A stretch of DNA of 64,000 nucleotides, taken from Lentibacter sp. XHP0401. GTDB lineage: Bacteria > Pseudomonadota > Alphaproteobacteria > Rhodobacterales > Rhodobacteraceae. The stretch is taken from positions 1 through 64,000 of the forward strand of contig NZ_JAOWLC010000008.1 of NCBI RefSeq assembly GCF_025751535.1, written 5' to 3'. This document shows, piece by piece, positions 1 to 8,763 of this stretch; the first letter of the stretch is position 1, and the number at the start of each line of letters is the position of its first letter. The notes under the pieces were generated by a model, which was not told the DNA's origin, did no database searches, and was given only the letters and a program-made list of their open reading frames with translations. A program made the position numbers and the translations under genes.

Positions 1-49
1 TAATCAAACCAACTAGATGAGCCAAACTCTCTCTTAGTTTAGGCCGCTC

Positions 50-2182
50 TTGGACCCAAAAACTCTGACGACGGACAGACCGATCGCATTCAAAAAAAAC
101 ATTGCGGGGTATGAGAAGGACAAGATTTGGGTCCGGGATGGAAATGAAGTTGTTCAGGCGCAACCTCGCCATTTTGCAAGCCTTTTCATTTCAGGTGACA
201 ATGACGGTGTAGAGGGGCTCATCCCGCCTTCAAATGCGCAAATTAAGCGGTTCATAGGCCGCGTTGAAGCGATGGCTGAACTCTTTGATTGGATTTACAA
301 CTCTGATGAACCAAGGACATACTTGTATGGCAAAGGCGGATCTGGGAAAACGACAATCGCCCGAGAATTTGCCAAGCTTGTCAAGTCTGCCGGAAAAGGT
401 CTCCAAATCGAGTGTGCCGACCCCGTCGATATTGTCCTATTCTTGAGCGCAAAAGAAAAGGAGCTATCCTCCCCTAACGCTGAAGTCGTTGATCTTTCCG
501 ACCCTGACTTCCATGATGAATTAAGCCTACTCTCCCAAATCGTTAAGCTCTCGGGAGGCGAAGTAGATATCGGTGATGCAGAGGTTGCAGAACTCAAAGA
601 CTATCGCAGGACTGTTCAGGAGTATCTTGACCATTTTTCCTATCTAATTGTTCTCGACGATGTTGATACTCTCACCACCAAAGGGATCGACCCTGGTGCA
701 GACTTTCTTTTTCGCGCACTCAGTCGTGCAAAAAAACGGTCTAAAGTTCTCTACACCATTAGAAATGCCCCTTCGCAGTCCATTCACAACTCAATAGAAG
801 TGCCCGGCTTGTTTGGTAAGGACTATTTGGATTTCGTCCAAGAATGTGTGGAGAAATTTAGAGCACCAGAGCCCAACGTGGAATTTAGGGACAACCGCTT
901 GCCGCACTTATCTGAAAGACGGCCGCTTGTGATCGAGTCAATAATTGCTCTTTCAAGAACCGCTGGCGGATACGAAGGAGCGGATCGGCTCTTCACCCAA
1001 AACGTTGGGGACGATATTCGAAACTACGTATTTTTGCGAGAATGGGACGCTCTGTCAAACGGGTTGGAACGCCCACTACTTGCCGCACTTTCTGACCTCA
1101 ATAGACCGACTTCGTTCCAAGATTTGAAAGTTGTTCTCCAAGCAGGGGATTCCTCAATCCGAGACGCTATTTCTGCCGTGCGCGAAATGTTTTTAGTGGT
1201 TGATGATGCCGGACAGAACACATTTTATTCTCTCGCGGGACTTACTCGAAGCTTCGTCAATTCAAAAAAAGAGAATCTAAAGCTCTACCCTGCGGTGAAG
1301 GAAAGAGTGCGCGCGTTCAAGCGAACCGCGAAGATCGCTTCCCCGGAAGTTGCACGAATTGTGGCTACCGTTAGAAAATATGTTCCTCTCAGGCTCTCGA
1401 GTCATAGTTCAGAAAATCTCAAATTAGCGTTTGACTTGGTTAGAGATTCGACACTGAAACTGGCAGTAACAGAAGATCCAGTATTTAGGGCTTTGAAAGG
1501 CTATGTTGAAGCGCTGCAAACACGCGTTGAACTACATGAAGTTCGAGAGAATTTTCAATACTCTCTTCAGATGAAACACGAGCCTGAGTTTGAAGAATTG
1601 ACCGCTTGGTATAATGCAGAGAAGTCCTCTAATATTGTTGGTGAGCATTTATTTCAAATAATGGACGCCGTAACCGCTGGTAGAAGGTATTCAGAGGATC
1701 AAAAAATCGGGATGATTTCTCGAAAAGCAACGACCGCATATCATATCGCGCAGCAGAAATTTGATGGCGCACCCGATGAAGCTCAATCTTTGATGCGGTT
1801 GAGTGTTCTTTTGCACGCACAGGCTTTTAAGCAGAACATTCTCAACGGTTCACCAATGGCGGATATCTCTGAGAGATATTGCCGAAATACTGCTGATCAA
1901 TACTTTCGAATTATCTCTTCTTATGGCCCCTGGGAGCCATTCGGAGAAATGTTGCTGCTTCAAGATGAGACAGAGGGGTACCTCGACCCAGTAGCGGATG
2001 CAATTTTGATTTATATCGAACGAGCATCGCGTCAGTTATATTCGAAATCAGAAAAGTCTCGCGTAAAGAACAAAATTCGAGACTTTATCTCCGCGAAGTT
2101 CCCAAAAGAGAAGTGGCTGGACACTACCCTTCCTCCGATCATTGAAGAAAAATTGAGGTCCTTCAGCGCAGGCTTGCAGTAG
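50..2182 (+). CDS. STAND-type P-loop ATPase, putative defence or signalling protein
   Basis: The product is 710 residues from a TTG start. A FIGR motif (68-71) leads into a Walker A loop GKGGSGKTT (94-102) and a Walker B strand YLIVLDDVDTL (198-208), the arrangement of NB-ARC/STAND ATPases. The rest (about 350-710) is a helical region with no catalytic motif I recognise. STAND proteins normally oligomerise on sensing a ligand and switch on an attached effector; no effector domain is visible here. The start is uncertain: in-frame stops at 14-16 and 35-37 block extension, and Shine-Dalgarno support for TTG is weak. The gene is AT-richer than its right-hand neighbours and lies next to the 3' end of a tRNA gene, which suggests horizontal acquisition. 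An anti-phage role is an inference only. Confidence 0.75.
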   Translation: MDPKTLTTDRPIAFKKNIAGYEKDKIWVRDGNEVVQAQPRHFASLFISGDNDGVEGLIPPSNAQIKRFIGRVEAMAELFDWIYNSDEPRTYLYGKGGSGKTTIAREFAKLVKSAGKGLQIECADPVDIVLFLSAKEKELSSPNAEVVDLSDPDFHDELSLLSQIVKLSGGEVDIGDAEVAELKDYRRTVQEYLDHFSYLIVLDDVDTLTTKGIDPGADFLFRALSRAKKRSKVLYTIRNAPSQSIHNSIEVPGLFGKDYLDFVQECVEKFRAPEPNVEFRDNRLPHLSERRPLVIESIIALSRTAGGYEGADRLFTQNVGDDIRNYVFLREWDALSNGLERPLLAALSDLNRPTSFQDLKVVLQAGDSSIRDAISAVREMFLVVDDAGQNTFYSLAGLTRSFVNSKKENLKLYPAVKERVRAFKRTAKIASPEVARIVATVRKYVPLRLSSHSSENLKLAFDLVRDSTLKLAVTEDPVFRALKGYVEALQTRVELHEVRENFQYSLQMKHEPEFEELTAWYNAEKSSNIVGEHLFQIMDAVTAGRRYSEDQKIGMISRKATTAYHIAQQKFDGAPDEAQSLMRLSVLLHAQAFKQNILNGSPMADISERYCRNTADQYFRIISSYGPWEPFGEMLLLQDETEGYLDPVADAILIYIERASRQLYSKSEKSRVKNKIRDFISAKFPKEKWLDTTLPPIIEEKLRSFSAGLQ

Positions 2183-2284
2183 GTTCGTGTCAGGCAGGCA
2201 TTTGGAGCGTGCGTTATCCGTGAGCCAACGCACCTTCGGAATGGTCGATGCATAGGATGCGTGTGTGCAGTTAGGCTACCTTGT

Positions 2285-2313
2285 TAATCCCCCCATTTTT
2301 AATGGGGGGATTA
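2285..2313. terminator. Perfect 13-bp hairpin after the STAND ATPase gene
   Basis: Arms TAATCCCCCCATT and AATGGGGGGATTA enclose a TTT loop about 100 nt after the ATPase stop codon. No clear U-tract follows on the plus strand, so it may be a terminator, an RNA-stabilising hairpin or an island-borne repeat. Confidence 0.5.
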
Positions 2314-2371
2314 CTCCAGCTTATCGTTGAAAGGTGGCGATGGGCCGAAAGTGTCTATAATTACTCTTTCG

Positions 2372-2392
2372 TATTGGCGCGTAGCGCCAATA
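2372..2392. repeat. 9-bp inverted repeat with 3-nt loop
   Basis: TATTGGCGC, loop GTA, GCGCCAATA: a perfect stem lying 60 nt beyond the previous hairpin. Function unknown. Confidence 0.5.
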
Positions 2393-2492
2393 TAGAGGTC
2401 AGAGACTATGTTAGATAGATGCCTCAGGCGGGGTCAGATGCAACGCTTACCAGTTAGGAGTGCTGGGGGGTGTTTCGCAGAGAAGGTGGTTT

Positions 2493-2568
2493 TGGTGGAG
2501 CATAGCGGGATCGAACCGCTGACCTCCTGCATGCCATGCAGGCGCTCTCCCAGCTGAGCTAATGCCCC
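2493..2568 (-). tRNA. tRNA-Ala (anticodon GGC)
   Basis: Read on the minus strand, this 76-nt sequence has the full cloverleaf: acceptor stem starting GGGGCAT and closed by ATGCTCC, D-loop AGCTGGGAG, anticodon loop with GGC, TTCGATC in the T-loop and an encoded CCA at 2493-2495. Its 3' end faces the STAND ATPase region, the usual integration side for tRNA-targeting integrases. Confidence 0.97.
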
Positions 2569-2655
2569 AAAACCAAGCGTCGTCTAGGTGACTGCGCGGG
2601 TCTTAGTCAAAGGGGCGGGCAGGATCAAGCCCAAATCCGCCCCAATGATAATTCT

Positions 2656-2985
2656 TCAGTCGTCGTCTGTGCCTTCGGCGGCAACATCGGCCAGATCGTC
2701 GAGCGAGACATTGTCATCGTCGTCGTCTTCCAGCACATCATCGTCGTCATCGAGATCCACATCAACATCATCTTCAAGCACATCGACTTCAAGATCGTCT
2801 TCCGCTTCTTTTGCCTTCTTGGTCACAGCGTCTTCTTGGTCGGCTGCAATCAGGCTCTTTTTGTTAGCGTCAAACTCGACAACCTCGCCCGTGTAGGGGC
2901 TGATAACTGGCGTCTTGTTCAGGTCGTAAAAACGCTTGCCAGTGGTTGGGCACAAACGTTTGACGCCCCATTCTTCCTTAGGCAT
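2656..2985 (-). CDS. FYDLN-acid domain protein (TIGR02300 family)
   Basis: The 109-residue protein begins MPKEEWGVKR and carries the hallmark CPTTGKRFYDLN (12-23). From about residue 62 to the C-terminus the chain is almost entirely Asp/Glu, so the gene is a run of GAT/GAC codons and its opposite strand looks like a false Ser-rich ORF. The family is typical of alphaproteobacteria and has no established function; the Cys-containing N-terminus followed by an acidic tail suggests a small binding or scaffold protein. An AGAGG ribosome binding site precedes the ATG. It stands alone, between tRNA-Ala and a divergent metalloprotease gene. Confidence 0.9.
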   Translation of the reverse strand: MPKEEWGVKRLCPTTGKRFYDLNKTPVISPYTGEVVEFDANKKSLIAADQEDAVTKKAKEAEDDLEVDVLEDDVDVDLDDDDDVLEDDDDDNVSLDDLADVAAEGTDDD

Positions 2986-3110
2986 GGTTTACCTCTTTCA
3001 ATTCGGGTCTTGTCGGTGATCAGCGCCAACTGCCATAACAAGGCAGGGGTGTCAAAGGCTTTCGCCAAATCACGCAACCATAATAGCCCGAAACGGCAAG
3101 GAATCCGCGT

Positions 3111-3815
3111 ATGAGCACATTTGTTCTAGACAGTGAGGCCGAAGGCGAGCCGCGCGTCGAAGTGCGCCTCAAGCGCTCTTCACAGGCTAAACGGCTGTCT
3201 TTGCGTGTTTCCCAGCTCGATGGCCGTGTCACACTCACCTTGCCGCGCCACGCCTCCGAGGATGAGGCAACAAGCTTTATCCGCGAAAAAGCCGCATGGC
3301 TGCGCCGCCATGTTGCGCGCTTCGAGGCTGATATGCTGGTGGGGCAGGGGGGCGAAATTCCATTTCAGGGCCAGATGATTCGCGTTGTGCAAGGGCAGGG
3401 CCGCAAGATCACGCTTCACGAGGGCCAACTCTTTGTTCCGGGTGCGCCCGAGCGCACAGGCGCACGCCTCGCCGCTTTCATCAAAGAGGCCGCGCGGGAC
3501 CGTCTCACCGAAGCATCCGATCGTTATTCAGCCGCCCTTGGCCGCCCGTTTGCGCGCATCTCCCTGCGCGATACCCGCTCGCGCTGGGGCTCGTGCAGCT
3601 CGCAAGGCGCACTGATGTATTCGTGGCGTCTGGTCATGGCCCCGCCCGAAGTGCTCGAGTATGTCGCGGCACATGAGGTCGCCCATCTGGCCGAGATGAA
3701 CCACTCGCCCGCCTTCTGGAAAGTCGTTCACGATATCTACGGCCCCCACCGTGCCCAACGCGGCTGGCTGCGCGAACACGGAGCAGGCTTGCATAAGTAC
3801 CGCTTCACAAGCTAA
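3111..3815 (+). CDS. YgjP-like zinc metallopeptidase (M48/SprT superfamily, DUF45)
   Basis: This 234-residue cytoplasmic protein has the zinc motif HEVAH (188-192), with a likely third ligand at His198 in MNHSPAFW. The family signature RSRWGSCS (157-163) lies upstream. This order (RWGSCS, then HExxH, then NHxxxFW) defines YgjP/WLM-type peptidases. Substrates are unknown for the family. The start ATG follows AAGGAA. There is no signal peptide. The gene is followed 53 nt later by a GntR regulator on the same strand, perhaps co-transcribed. Confidence 0.88.
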   Translation: MSTFVLDSEAEGEPRVEVRLKRSSQAKRLSLRVSQLDGRVTLTLPRHASEDEATSFIREKAAWLRRHVARFEADMLVGQGGEIPFQGQMIRVVQGQGRKITLHEGQLFVPGAPERTGARLAAFIKEAARDRLTEASDRYSAALGRPFARISLRDTRSRWGSCSSQGALMYSWRLVMAPPEVLEYVAAHEVAHLAEMNHSPAFWKVVHDIYGPHRAQRGWLREHGAGLHKYRFTS

Positions 3816-3868
3816 CCTGTGATCACAAACGACGCCGGACCACAGGCGCAGCAAAAACGTGATCACAA

Positions 3869-4543
3869 ATGCCCATGCAAACACCCGTGCCGCTCTCTCC
3901 TGCAAGCCCGCGCAGCGAGAATACCTCTTCCGCCCACGACAAGGTCTACCGTGGCCTGCGCATTCGTATCATGCACGGCGAGCTGCCTCCCGCCCATGCG
4001 CTTACCCTGCGGGGCATCGGTCGCGAGTTTGATGTCTCGATGACGCCCGCGCGCGAAGCCGTGCAGCGCCTCGTGGCCGAAGGCGCGCTGTTCATGTCCT
4101 CTTCGGGCCGTGTCGCCACGCCCGAGCTTTCCAATGAGCGCATAGAGGAGCTCGCCGCCCTGCGCGCGCTCCTTGAGGTTGAACTCGCCAGCCGCGCACT
4201 GCCGCGCGCGCATATGGCACTTATAGAACGCCTCCAAACCATCAACGGAACCATAGCCGAAGCCGTCGCCCATAAAGACGCTGTCGCCTATATCCGCACG
4301 AACCTCGAGTTTCACCGCACGCTTTATTTGCGCGCTCAGGCTCCCGCCATGCTGGCGATGTGCGAAACCGTCTGGCTTCAACTCGGCCCCACCATGCGCG
4401 CGCTCTATGGCCGTCTCCAGCGCACCGAGCTGCCGCATTTTCACCGTGCCATCGTCGCGGCTCTCCATGCGGGCGATGAGCCCGGCCTACGCCTCGCCGT
4501 GCGCTCCGATGTCACCCAGGGCCTCAAGCTGCTCGCGGGGTAA
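3869..4543 (+). CDS. GntR-family transcriptional regulator, FCD subfamily
   Basis: The 224-residue protein has an N-terminal winged helix (about 25-80), including LTLRGIGREFDVSMTPAREA, typical of GntR recognition helices. A helical FCD ligand-binding domain (about 95-215) contains the FHRTLY and HRAIVAAL segments that carry the metal/effector-binding histidines in this subfamily. FCD regulators usually repress a nearby catabolic operon in response to an organic acid, but no obvious target lies next to it. It ends 7 nt before the next gene, a membrane protein, so the two are probably one transcript. Confidence 0.88.
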   Translation: MPMQTPVPLSPASPRSENTSSAHDKVYRGLRIRIMHGELPPAHALTLRGIGREFDVSMTPAREAVQRLVAEGALFMSSSGRVATPELSNERIEELAALRALLEVELASRALPRAHMALIERLQTINGTIAEAVAHKDAVAYIRTNLEFHRTLYLRAQAPAMLAMCETVWLQLGPTMRALYGRLQRTELPHFHRAIVAALHAGDEPGLRLAVRSDVTQGLKLLAG

Positions 4544-4550
4544 ACCAGTC

Positions 4551-5123
4551 ATGACCGTAGCCAGAACGCATACACCTTCCCGTCAGGTTCTCTTGAAGTT
4601 CGCCGCCCTTCTGGCGCTTGCCGTGGGTTATTACATTTACCTCGGCCTCACCTATGATTTCGCCACAGGCGGCATCGCCGTTGCTCTCACATGGAGCTTC
4701 TTTGTGCTCTGTACCCCCGTGGCCGATGCAGGCTTCCTGCTCGATTTCCCCTTGCGGCTCCTCTTCGGCGTCCGAATGATTATATCCGAGCTGGCCGTCT
4801 GGGCGCTCGCAATCATACTCAACATAGCAACACTCGCCTTTGCCCCACAGTATTACGAAACAACAGTGGTCACGCGGCTCTTCGCGCAAATCCTGCTTTA
4901 CCCGTGGCCCTACTGGGGCGTCATCGTCCTCTCGGCCCTCGGCACATTCCTTTCGGTGCGCTTCGGTGACGAGTTGATGGATGTCCTCCACCACCGCGAT
5001 CGAAGTTTCTTTCACTCACACCATTTCAAACACGAGCTGATCCTCGTCGCCTTCTTCATCATGGTGCTCTTCGGCTACTACCGCCTCATAGCTTCCCTCG
5101 GCATAGAAAACCTGATGTCGTAG
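4551..5123 (+). CDS. Membrane protein with His-rich loop, unknown function
   Basis: I do not recognise this 190-residue protein. It has about five hydrophobic segments (near 14-33, 41-58, 74-97, 120-137 and 162-178). Between the last two is a histidine-rich loop, HHRDRSFFHSHHFKH (147-161), that could bind a metal. The frame is open further upstream, but the ATG at 4551 is preferred: it lies 7 nt after the regulator stop codon, and earlier starts would overlap that gene. The product sits in the inner membrane by prediction. It converges on accA, with a cluster of hairpins between. Confidence 0.7.
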   Translation: MTVARTHTPSRQVLLKFAALLALAVGYYIYLGLTYDFATGGIAVALTWSFFVLCTPVADAGFLLDFPLRLLFGVRMIISELAVWALAIILNIATLAFAPQYYETTVVTRLFAQILLYPWPYWGVIVLSALGTFLSVRFGDELMDVLHHRDRSFFHSHHFKHELILVAFFIMVLFGYYRLIASLGIENLMS

Positions 5124-5188
5124 ACCCGCAGCGCAGGGCAAAATGCGCTCATATCTTTTTTATTGCCATAAATATCCCAAGGGGAGGC

Positions 5189-5268
5189 TTCATAAGCCCT
5201 ATGGCTTATGAATCGGGGGACTGGTCCCCCAACGGGTCGGATTGCACGAAGTGCAATTCGAAGCCTGA

Positions 5269-5274
<6 letters not shown>
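5189..5274. terminator. Cluster of four short perfect hairpins between convergent genes
   Basis: Four back-to-back perfect inverted repeats: TTCATAAGCC/GGCTTATGAA (5189-5212), GGGGGAC/GTCCCCC (5215-5230), ATTGCAC/GTGCAAT (5241-5257) and GCCTGATCAGGC (5263-5274, overlapping the accA stop codon). They lie between the plus-strand membrane protein gene and minus-strand accA. A bidirectional terminator is the simplest reading, but four separate stems is more than termination needs. Confidence 0.6.
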
Positions 5275-6231
<957 letters not shown>

Positions 6232-6338
6232 GCTTCACTCCGAACAAATCGCAACAGCTATATGGCTGTTTGTCTGCGCAAATGCAATCTTTGGAAGCGG
6301 CGCGCAAGCCTTGGCGGATGCGCGCCGCCAAAAGCGGC

Positions 6339-6755
6339 TTACATCGCCGCCAGTTCGAGCATCTTGGCAAACTGTGCTTCTGTCAGCGTTGCGCGCCAAT
6401 GGTCGGTGCAGTTTGAACGTGCCATAACCAGCTTGGTTTCCATCTCACCGACTTTCACAGCCAGCGCCTGACGCTCGTCAACAGGCGCACCCGCAACGAT
6501 AGCGGCGCGCAGCTCGGCGCGCGCGGTCAAAGTTGCCTCTTCAATGGCCTTACGCTTCGCAGGCATCGTATCAAGCCATTGCTTCAGGTCCGCGCGTTGT
6601 GCTTCGGTCAGCTCAAGCGCATCGGCGTTTTTGGCAATGACCGGGGTAAAAGCCACGATAGGGGCCGAAATTTCCCGTGCGTTTTTAGCCTGTTGTGCAA
6701 ATGCGGGCGCTCCAAGGGCAAGCACCATAGCGGCGCCAAGCAGAAGGGTTTTCAT
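6339..6755 (-). CDS. Secreted Spy/CpxP-like periplasmic protein
   Basis: The 138-residue product starts at the ATG giving MKTLLLGAAMVLAL, preceded by GGAGAA. A cleavable signal peptide ends at AFA-QQ. The mature part is helical, with two LTEAQ-type motifs (LTEAQRADLK and LTEAQFAKML), as in LTXXQ/Spy-CpxP proteins that chaperone or sense misfolded or metal-stressed proteins in the periplasm. It has a single Cys in the mature chain. The family call rests on the repeated LTEAQ motif and the helix pattern. An FNR-like box lies about 60 bp upstream, so anaerobic control is possible. Confidence 0.65.
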   Translation of the reverse strand: MKTLLLGAAMVLALGAPAFAQQAKNAREISAPIVAFTPVIAKNADALELTEAQRADLKQWLDTMPAKRKAIEEATLTARAELRAAIVAGAPVDERQALAVKVGEMETKLVMARSNCTDHWRATLTEAQFAKMLELAAM

Positions 6756-6812
6756 TGTGTTCTCCAATTCCAGTTACGCGTCGCACTATATGCTGAAATT
6801 GGAATGTAACTT

Positions 6813-6826
6813 TTGACCTAAATCAA
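6813..6826. promoter_or_regulatory. FNR-like box upstream of the Spy-like gene
   Basis: TTGACCTAAATCAA matches the FNR/FnrL consensus TTGAT-N4-ATCAA at 9 of 10 defined positions. It lies 58-71 bp before the Spy-like start codon, a plausible activator position. One such site can occur by chance. Confidence 0.4.
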
Positions 6827-6847
6827 TATCCGCGAGATATCTTTAAT

Positions 6848-7450
6848 TCATACCGCTTGCGGCATAAGAACCGGATACAAGGACAACAGCAAAAGCGCGG
6901 CCATGCTCCAGTTAAAGGCTCTGAGCCGCGCGGGTGACGTCAAAAACCGCCGCATCTCGCGGCCCAGCACCGCCCAGATACTCACCGAGGGCAGGTTCAC
7001 CAGCATAAACGCAACCGCGACAAGTGTAACAGACCAGACTGTTCTGTCGCCCGCATAAAGCGTGATCGCCGTCAGCCCCATACTCCACGCCTTCGGGTTT
7101 ACCCACTGAAACGCTGCTGCTTGCAAAAACGTCATGGGGCTGCCGCCTGCCTTGCTGCCCTCGGGCGCTGCAGCATTGGCAATCTTGAACGCGAGCCAGA
7201 GCATGTAGATCACGCTCACAACCGTCAGAATGGTGCGGCTCTGCGGGTAGGCATCAAACACCTGCATCAGCCCGACCCCGACACAGAAAATCATAAAGCC
7301 AAAGCCGATCCCGATCCCCAGCATATGCGGAATGGTGCGCAAAAAGCCGAAGTTTGCCCCTGAAGCGAGCAACATCATATTGTTCGGCCCCGGCGTGGCC
7401 GAAGAGACAAAGGCAAACAGCACAAGGGCGAGGAAAATTTCATATGTCAT
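6848..7450 (-). CDS. LysE/RhtB-family amino acid exporter
   Basis: This 200-residue inner membrane protein has about six hydrophobic segments and the family signature SATPGPNNMML near the N-terminus, as in LysE/RhtB efflux proteins that export amino acids or homoserine-type compounds. The ATG giving MTYEIFLALV is chosen because the first 10 residues of the longer frame are not hydrophobic and overlap the divergent promoter region. The gene is divergent from an Lrp-type regulator only 72 bp away, the classic exporter/regulator pairing. The substrate is not readable from sequence. Confidence 0.88.
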   Translation of the reverse strand: MTYEIFLALVLFAFVSSATPGPNNMMLLASGANFGFLRTIPHMLGIGIGFGFMIFCVGVGLMQVFDAYPQSRTILTVVSVIYMLWLAFKIANAAAPEGSKAGGSPMTFLQAAAFQWVNPKAWSMGLTAITLYAGDRTVWSVTLVAVAFMLVNLPSVSIWAVLGREMRRFLTSPARLRAFNWSMAALLLLSLYPVLMPQAV

Positions 7451-7522
7451 CAGAACAATATCTACGCAAACTTGCACATTGTAATTGCGAATTTGTGTGA
7501 AATTTTACTATTATCACAACTA

Positions 7523-7975
7523 ATGACAGATATTGATAGAATAGACCGCAAGATATTGCATGAACTCACGCGCAATGGCCGGATCAGCAATCTCGAGCTG
7601 GCCGAGCGCATTGGTTTGTCGCCCTCCGCCTCCCTGCGCCGCGTGGCAGCGCTTGAGCGTATCGGGGTGATCAAAGGCTATCGCGCCGTGCTTGATCCTG
7701 ATGCCATGGGCGGGGGCTTCACTGCCTATGTCATGGTCGGGCTCAACCTGCACACCAAGGCCGCGCAAGAAGCCTTCGAGAAAGCCATCAGCGCCGCCCC
7801 CGAAGTGCGCGAATGTCATAACATCACCGGCGTTGTCGAATACATCCTGCGCGTCGAGGCCGCGAGCCTCACCGCTTACAAAACTTTTCACACCGAGGTC
7901 CTCGGAACGCTCCCCCAAGTCAGTGCCATCACTTCCTATGTCGTCATGGGCAGCCCCAAGGACGAACGCGCCTAG
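7523..7975 (+). CDS. Lrp/AsnC-family transcriptional regulator
   Basis: The 150-residue protein starts MTDIDRIDRKIL. It has the Lrp helix-turn-helix (about 4-60, with ISNLELAERIGLSPSASLRR) and a C-terminal RAM ligand-binding domain (about 65-145, with YVMVGL and the VRECHNITG loop). Lrp proteins assemble as octamers and respond to amino acids. Divergent placement from the LysE-type exporter suggests that it controls that gene and itself. The upstream in-frame ATG is rejected because it lacks homology-like sequence and runs into the shared promoter. Confidence 0.92.
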   Translation: MTDIDRIDRKILHELTRNGRISNLELAERIGLSPSASLRRVAALERIGVIKGYRAVLDPDAMGGGFTAYVMVGLNLHTKAAQEAFEKAISAAPEVRECHNITGVVEYILRVEAASLTAYKTFHTEVLGTLPQVSAITSYVVMGSPKDERA

Positions 7976-7983
7976 AGGTGAAA

Positions 7984-8763
7984 CTAATCTTCAATCACAG
8001 TCGCAATGCGCGTCTCGGTCAATTCTTCCTCCACAAGCGCATAGATCTGCTCGGGCGGGGTCTTGAGCGAATAAACCATCAGCGACGGGTCCACGCCCAT
8101 CTCGATGAGGTATTCCATCGTTTCGCCCTGACCCGACTGAATGCTCTCGACTGCGAACATAACAGGCATGTATCCGGGTTGGTCATAGTAATGCTGGTGC
8201 AGCCCCACGATCCCTTGTCGTGACACAGTTCGCTCTGTGCCACCTGCCAGCAGGTAAGGGCAGGACGAGGCACAGACAGCCCCCGCAAGCACAGCCGTGG
8301 GCAGGCCTTCTGCCCTGATGTGCCGCCCGATCAGCAAGGCTTCGTGCACCATTCCCCCGGGGCTGTGCAACGCAACCAGATCAGGCGTCTCCAACATATC
8401 CGCAAGCTGCTCCTCAAAGCGTTCGGATGCCCCCTCGTCAATCTGCCCTGTCACCAGAAGCACACGCCCCTTGCCCTCGATGGTCATCTCCTCAAAGCGC
8501 AAGCGGTCGTCAAATTTCTCCGGCATCGGCATGTCCGCAGGGCCGTCCTGTGTCACAAGGCCGGGCAGGGAGCGGTCGGTTCTGTATTCCCGCCGCTGGT
8601 CACCGGGCGAGACTGGCCCGGTGGGCAGCTCGACTCGCTCCTGAAACATCTTCGGAAACAGGCCATAAACCTGCGTGACCATGAGAAACGCGGCAAGCCC
8701 GAGCTGCAACAGCAGCACATACTTCAACCCGCCCCGCGCATCAAAGTTCGGCACATAGCGCAT
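7984..8763 (-). CDS. Membrane-anchored ClpP/SppA-like serine protease fold protein
   Basis: The 259-residue protein has one N-terminal membrane segment (about 15-35) and a periplasmic domain with ClpP-crotonase features: LHSPGGMVHEAL (oxyanion-hole glycines), CASSCPYLLAGG (likely nucleophile Ser) and GLHQHYYD (likely catalytic His). This matches the COG3904-like predicted periplasmic proteases. Its ATG overlaps the stop codon of the upstream membrane coiled-coil gene (TGATG), so the two are translationally coupled and probably work together. Catalytic activity is inferred from the motifs. Confidence 0.7.
   Translation of the reverse strand: MRYVPNFDARGGLKYVLLLQLGLAAFLMVTQVYGLFPKMFQERVELPTGPVSPGDQRREYRTDRSLPGLVTQDGPADMPMPEKFDDRLRFEEMTIEGKGRVLLVTGQIDEGASERFEEQLADMLETPDLVALHSPGGMVHEALLIGRHIRAEGLPTAVLAGAVCASSCPYLLAGGTERTVSRQGIVGLHQHYYDQPGYMPVMFAVESIQSGQGETMEYLIEMGVDPSLMVYSLKTPPEQIYALVEEELTETRIATVIED

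Larger units (their letters stand above)
2183..2492. other. Gap between ATPase gene and tRNA-Ala, with two perfect hairpins
   Basis: I see no convincing gene here. The stretch holds a 13-bp perfect inverted repeat (2285-2313) and a 9-bp one (2372-2392). It is bounded on the right by the 3' end of tRNA-Ala, so an island attachment site could lie at this border, but no second copy of the tRNA end is present in the window. Confidence 0.5.

Noticed and set aside
2588-2896. Ser-rich 102-codon plus-strand ORF
   Set aside because: It is the complement of the Asp/Glu tail of the FYDLN protein gene; the repeats of TCG/TCA come from GAC/GAT codons.
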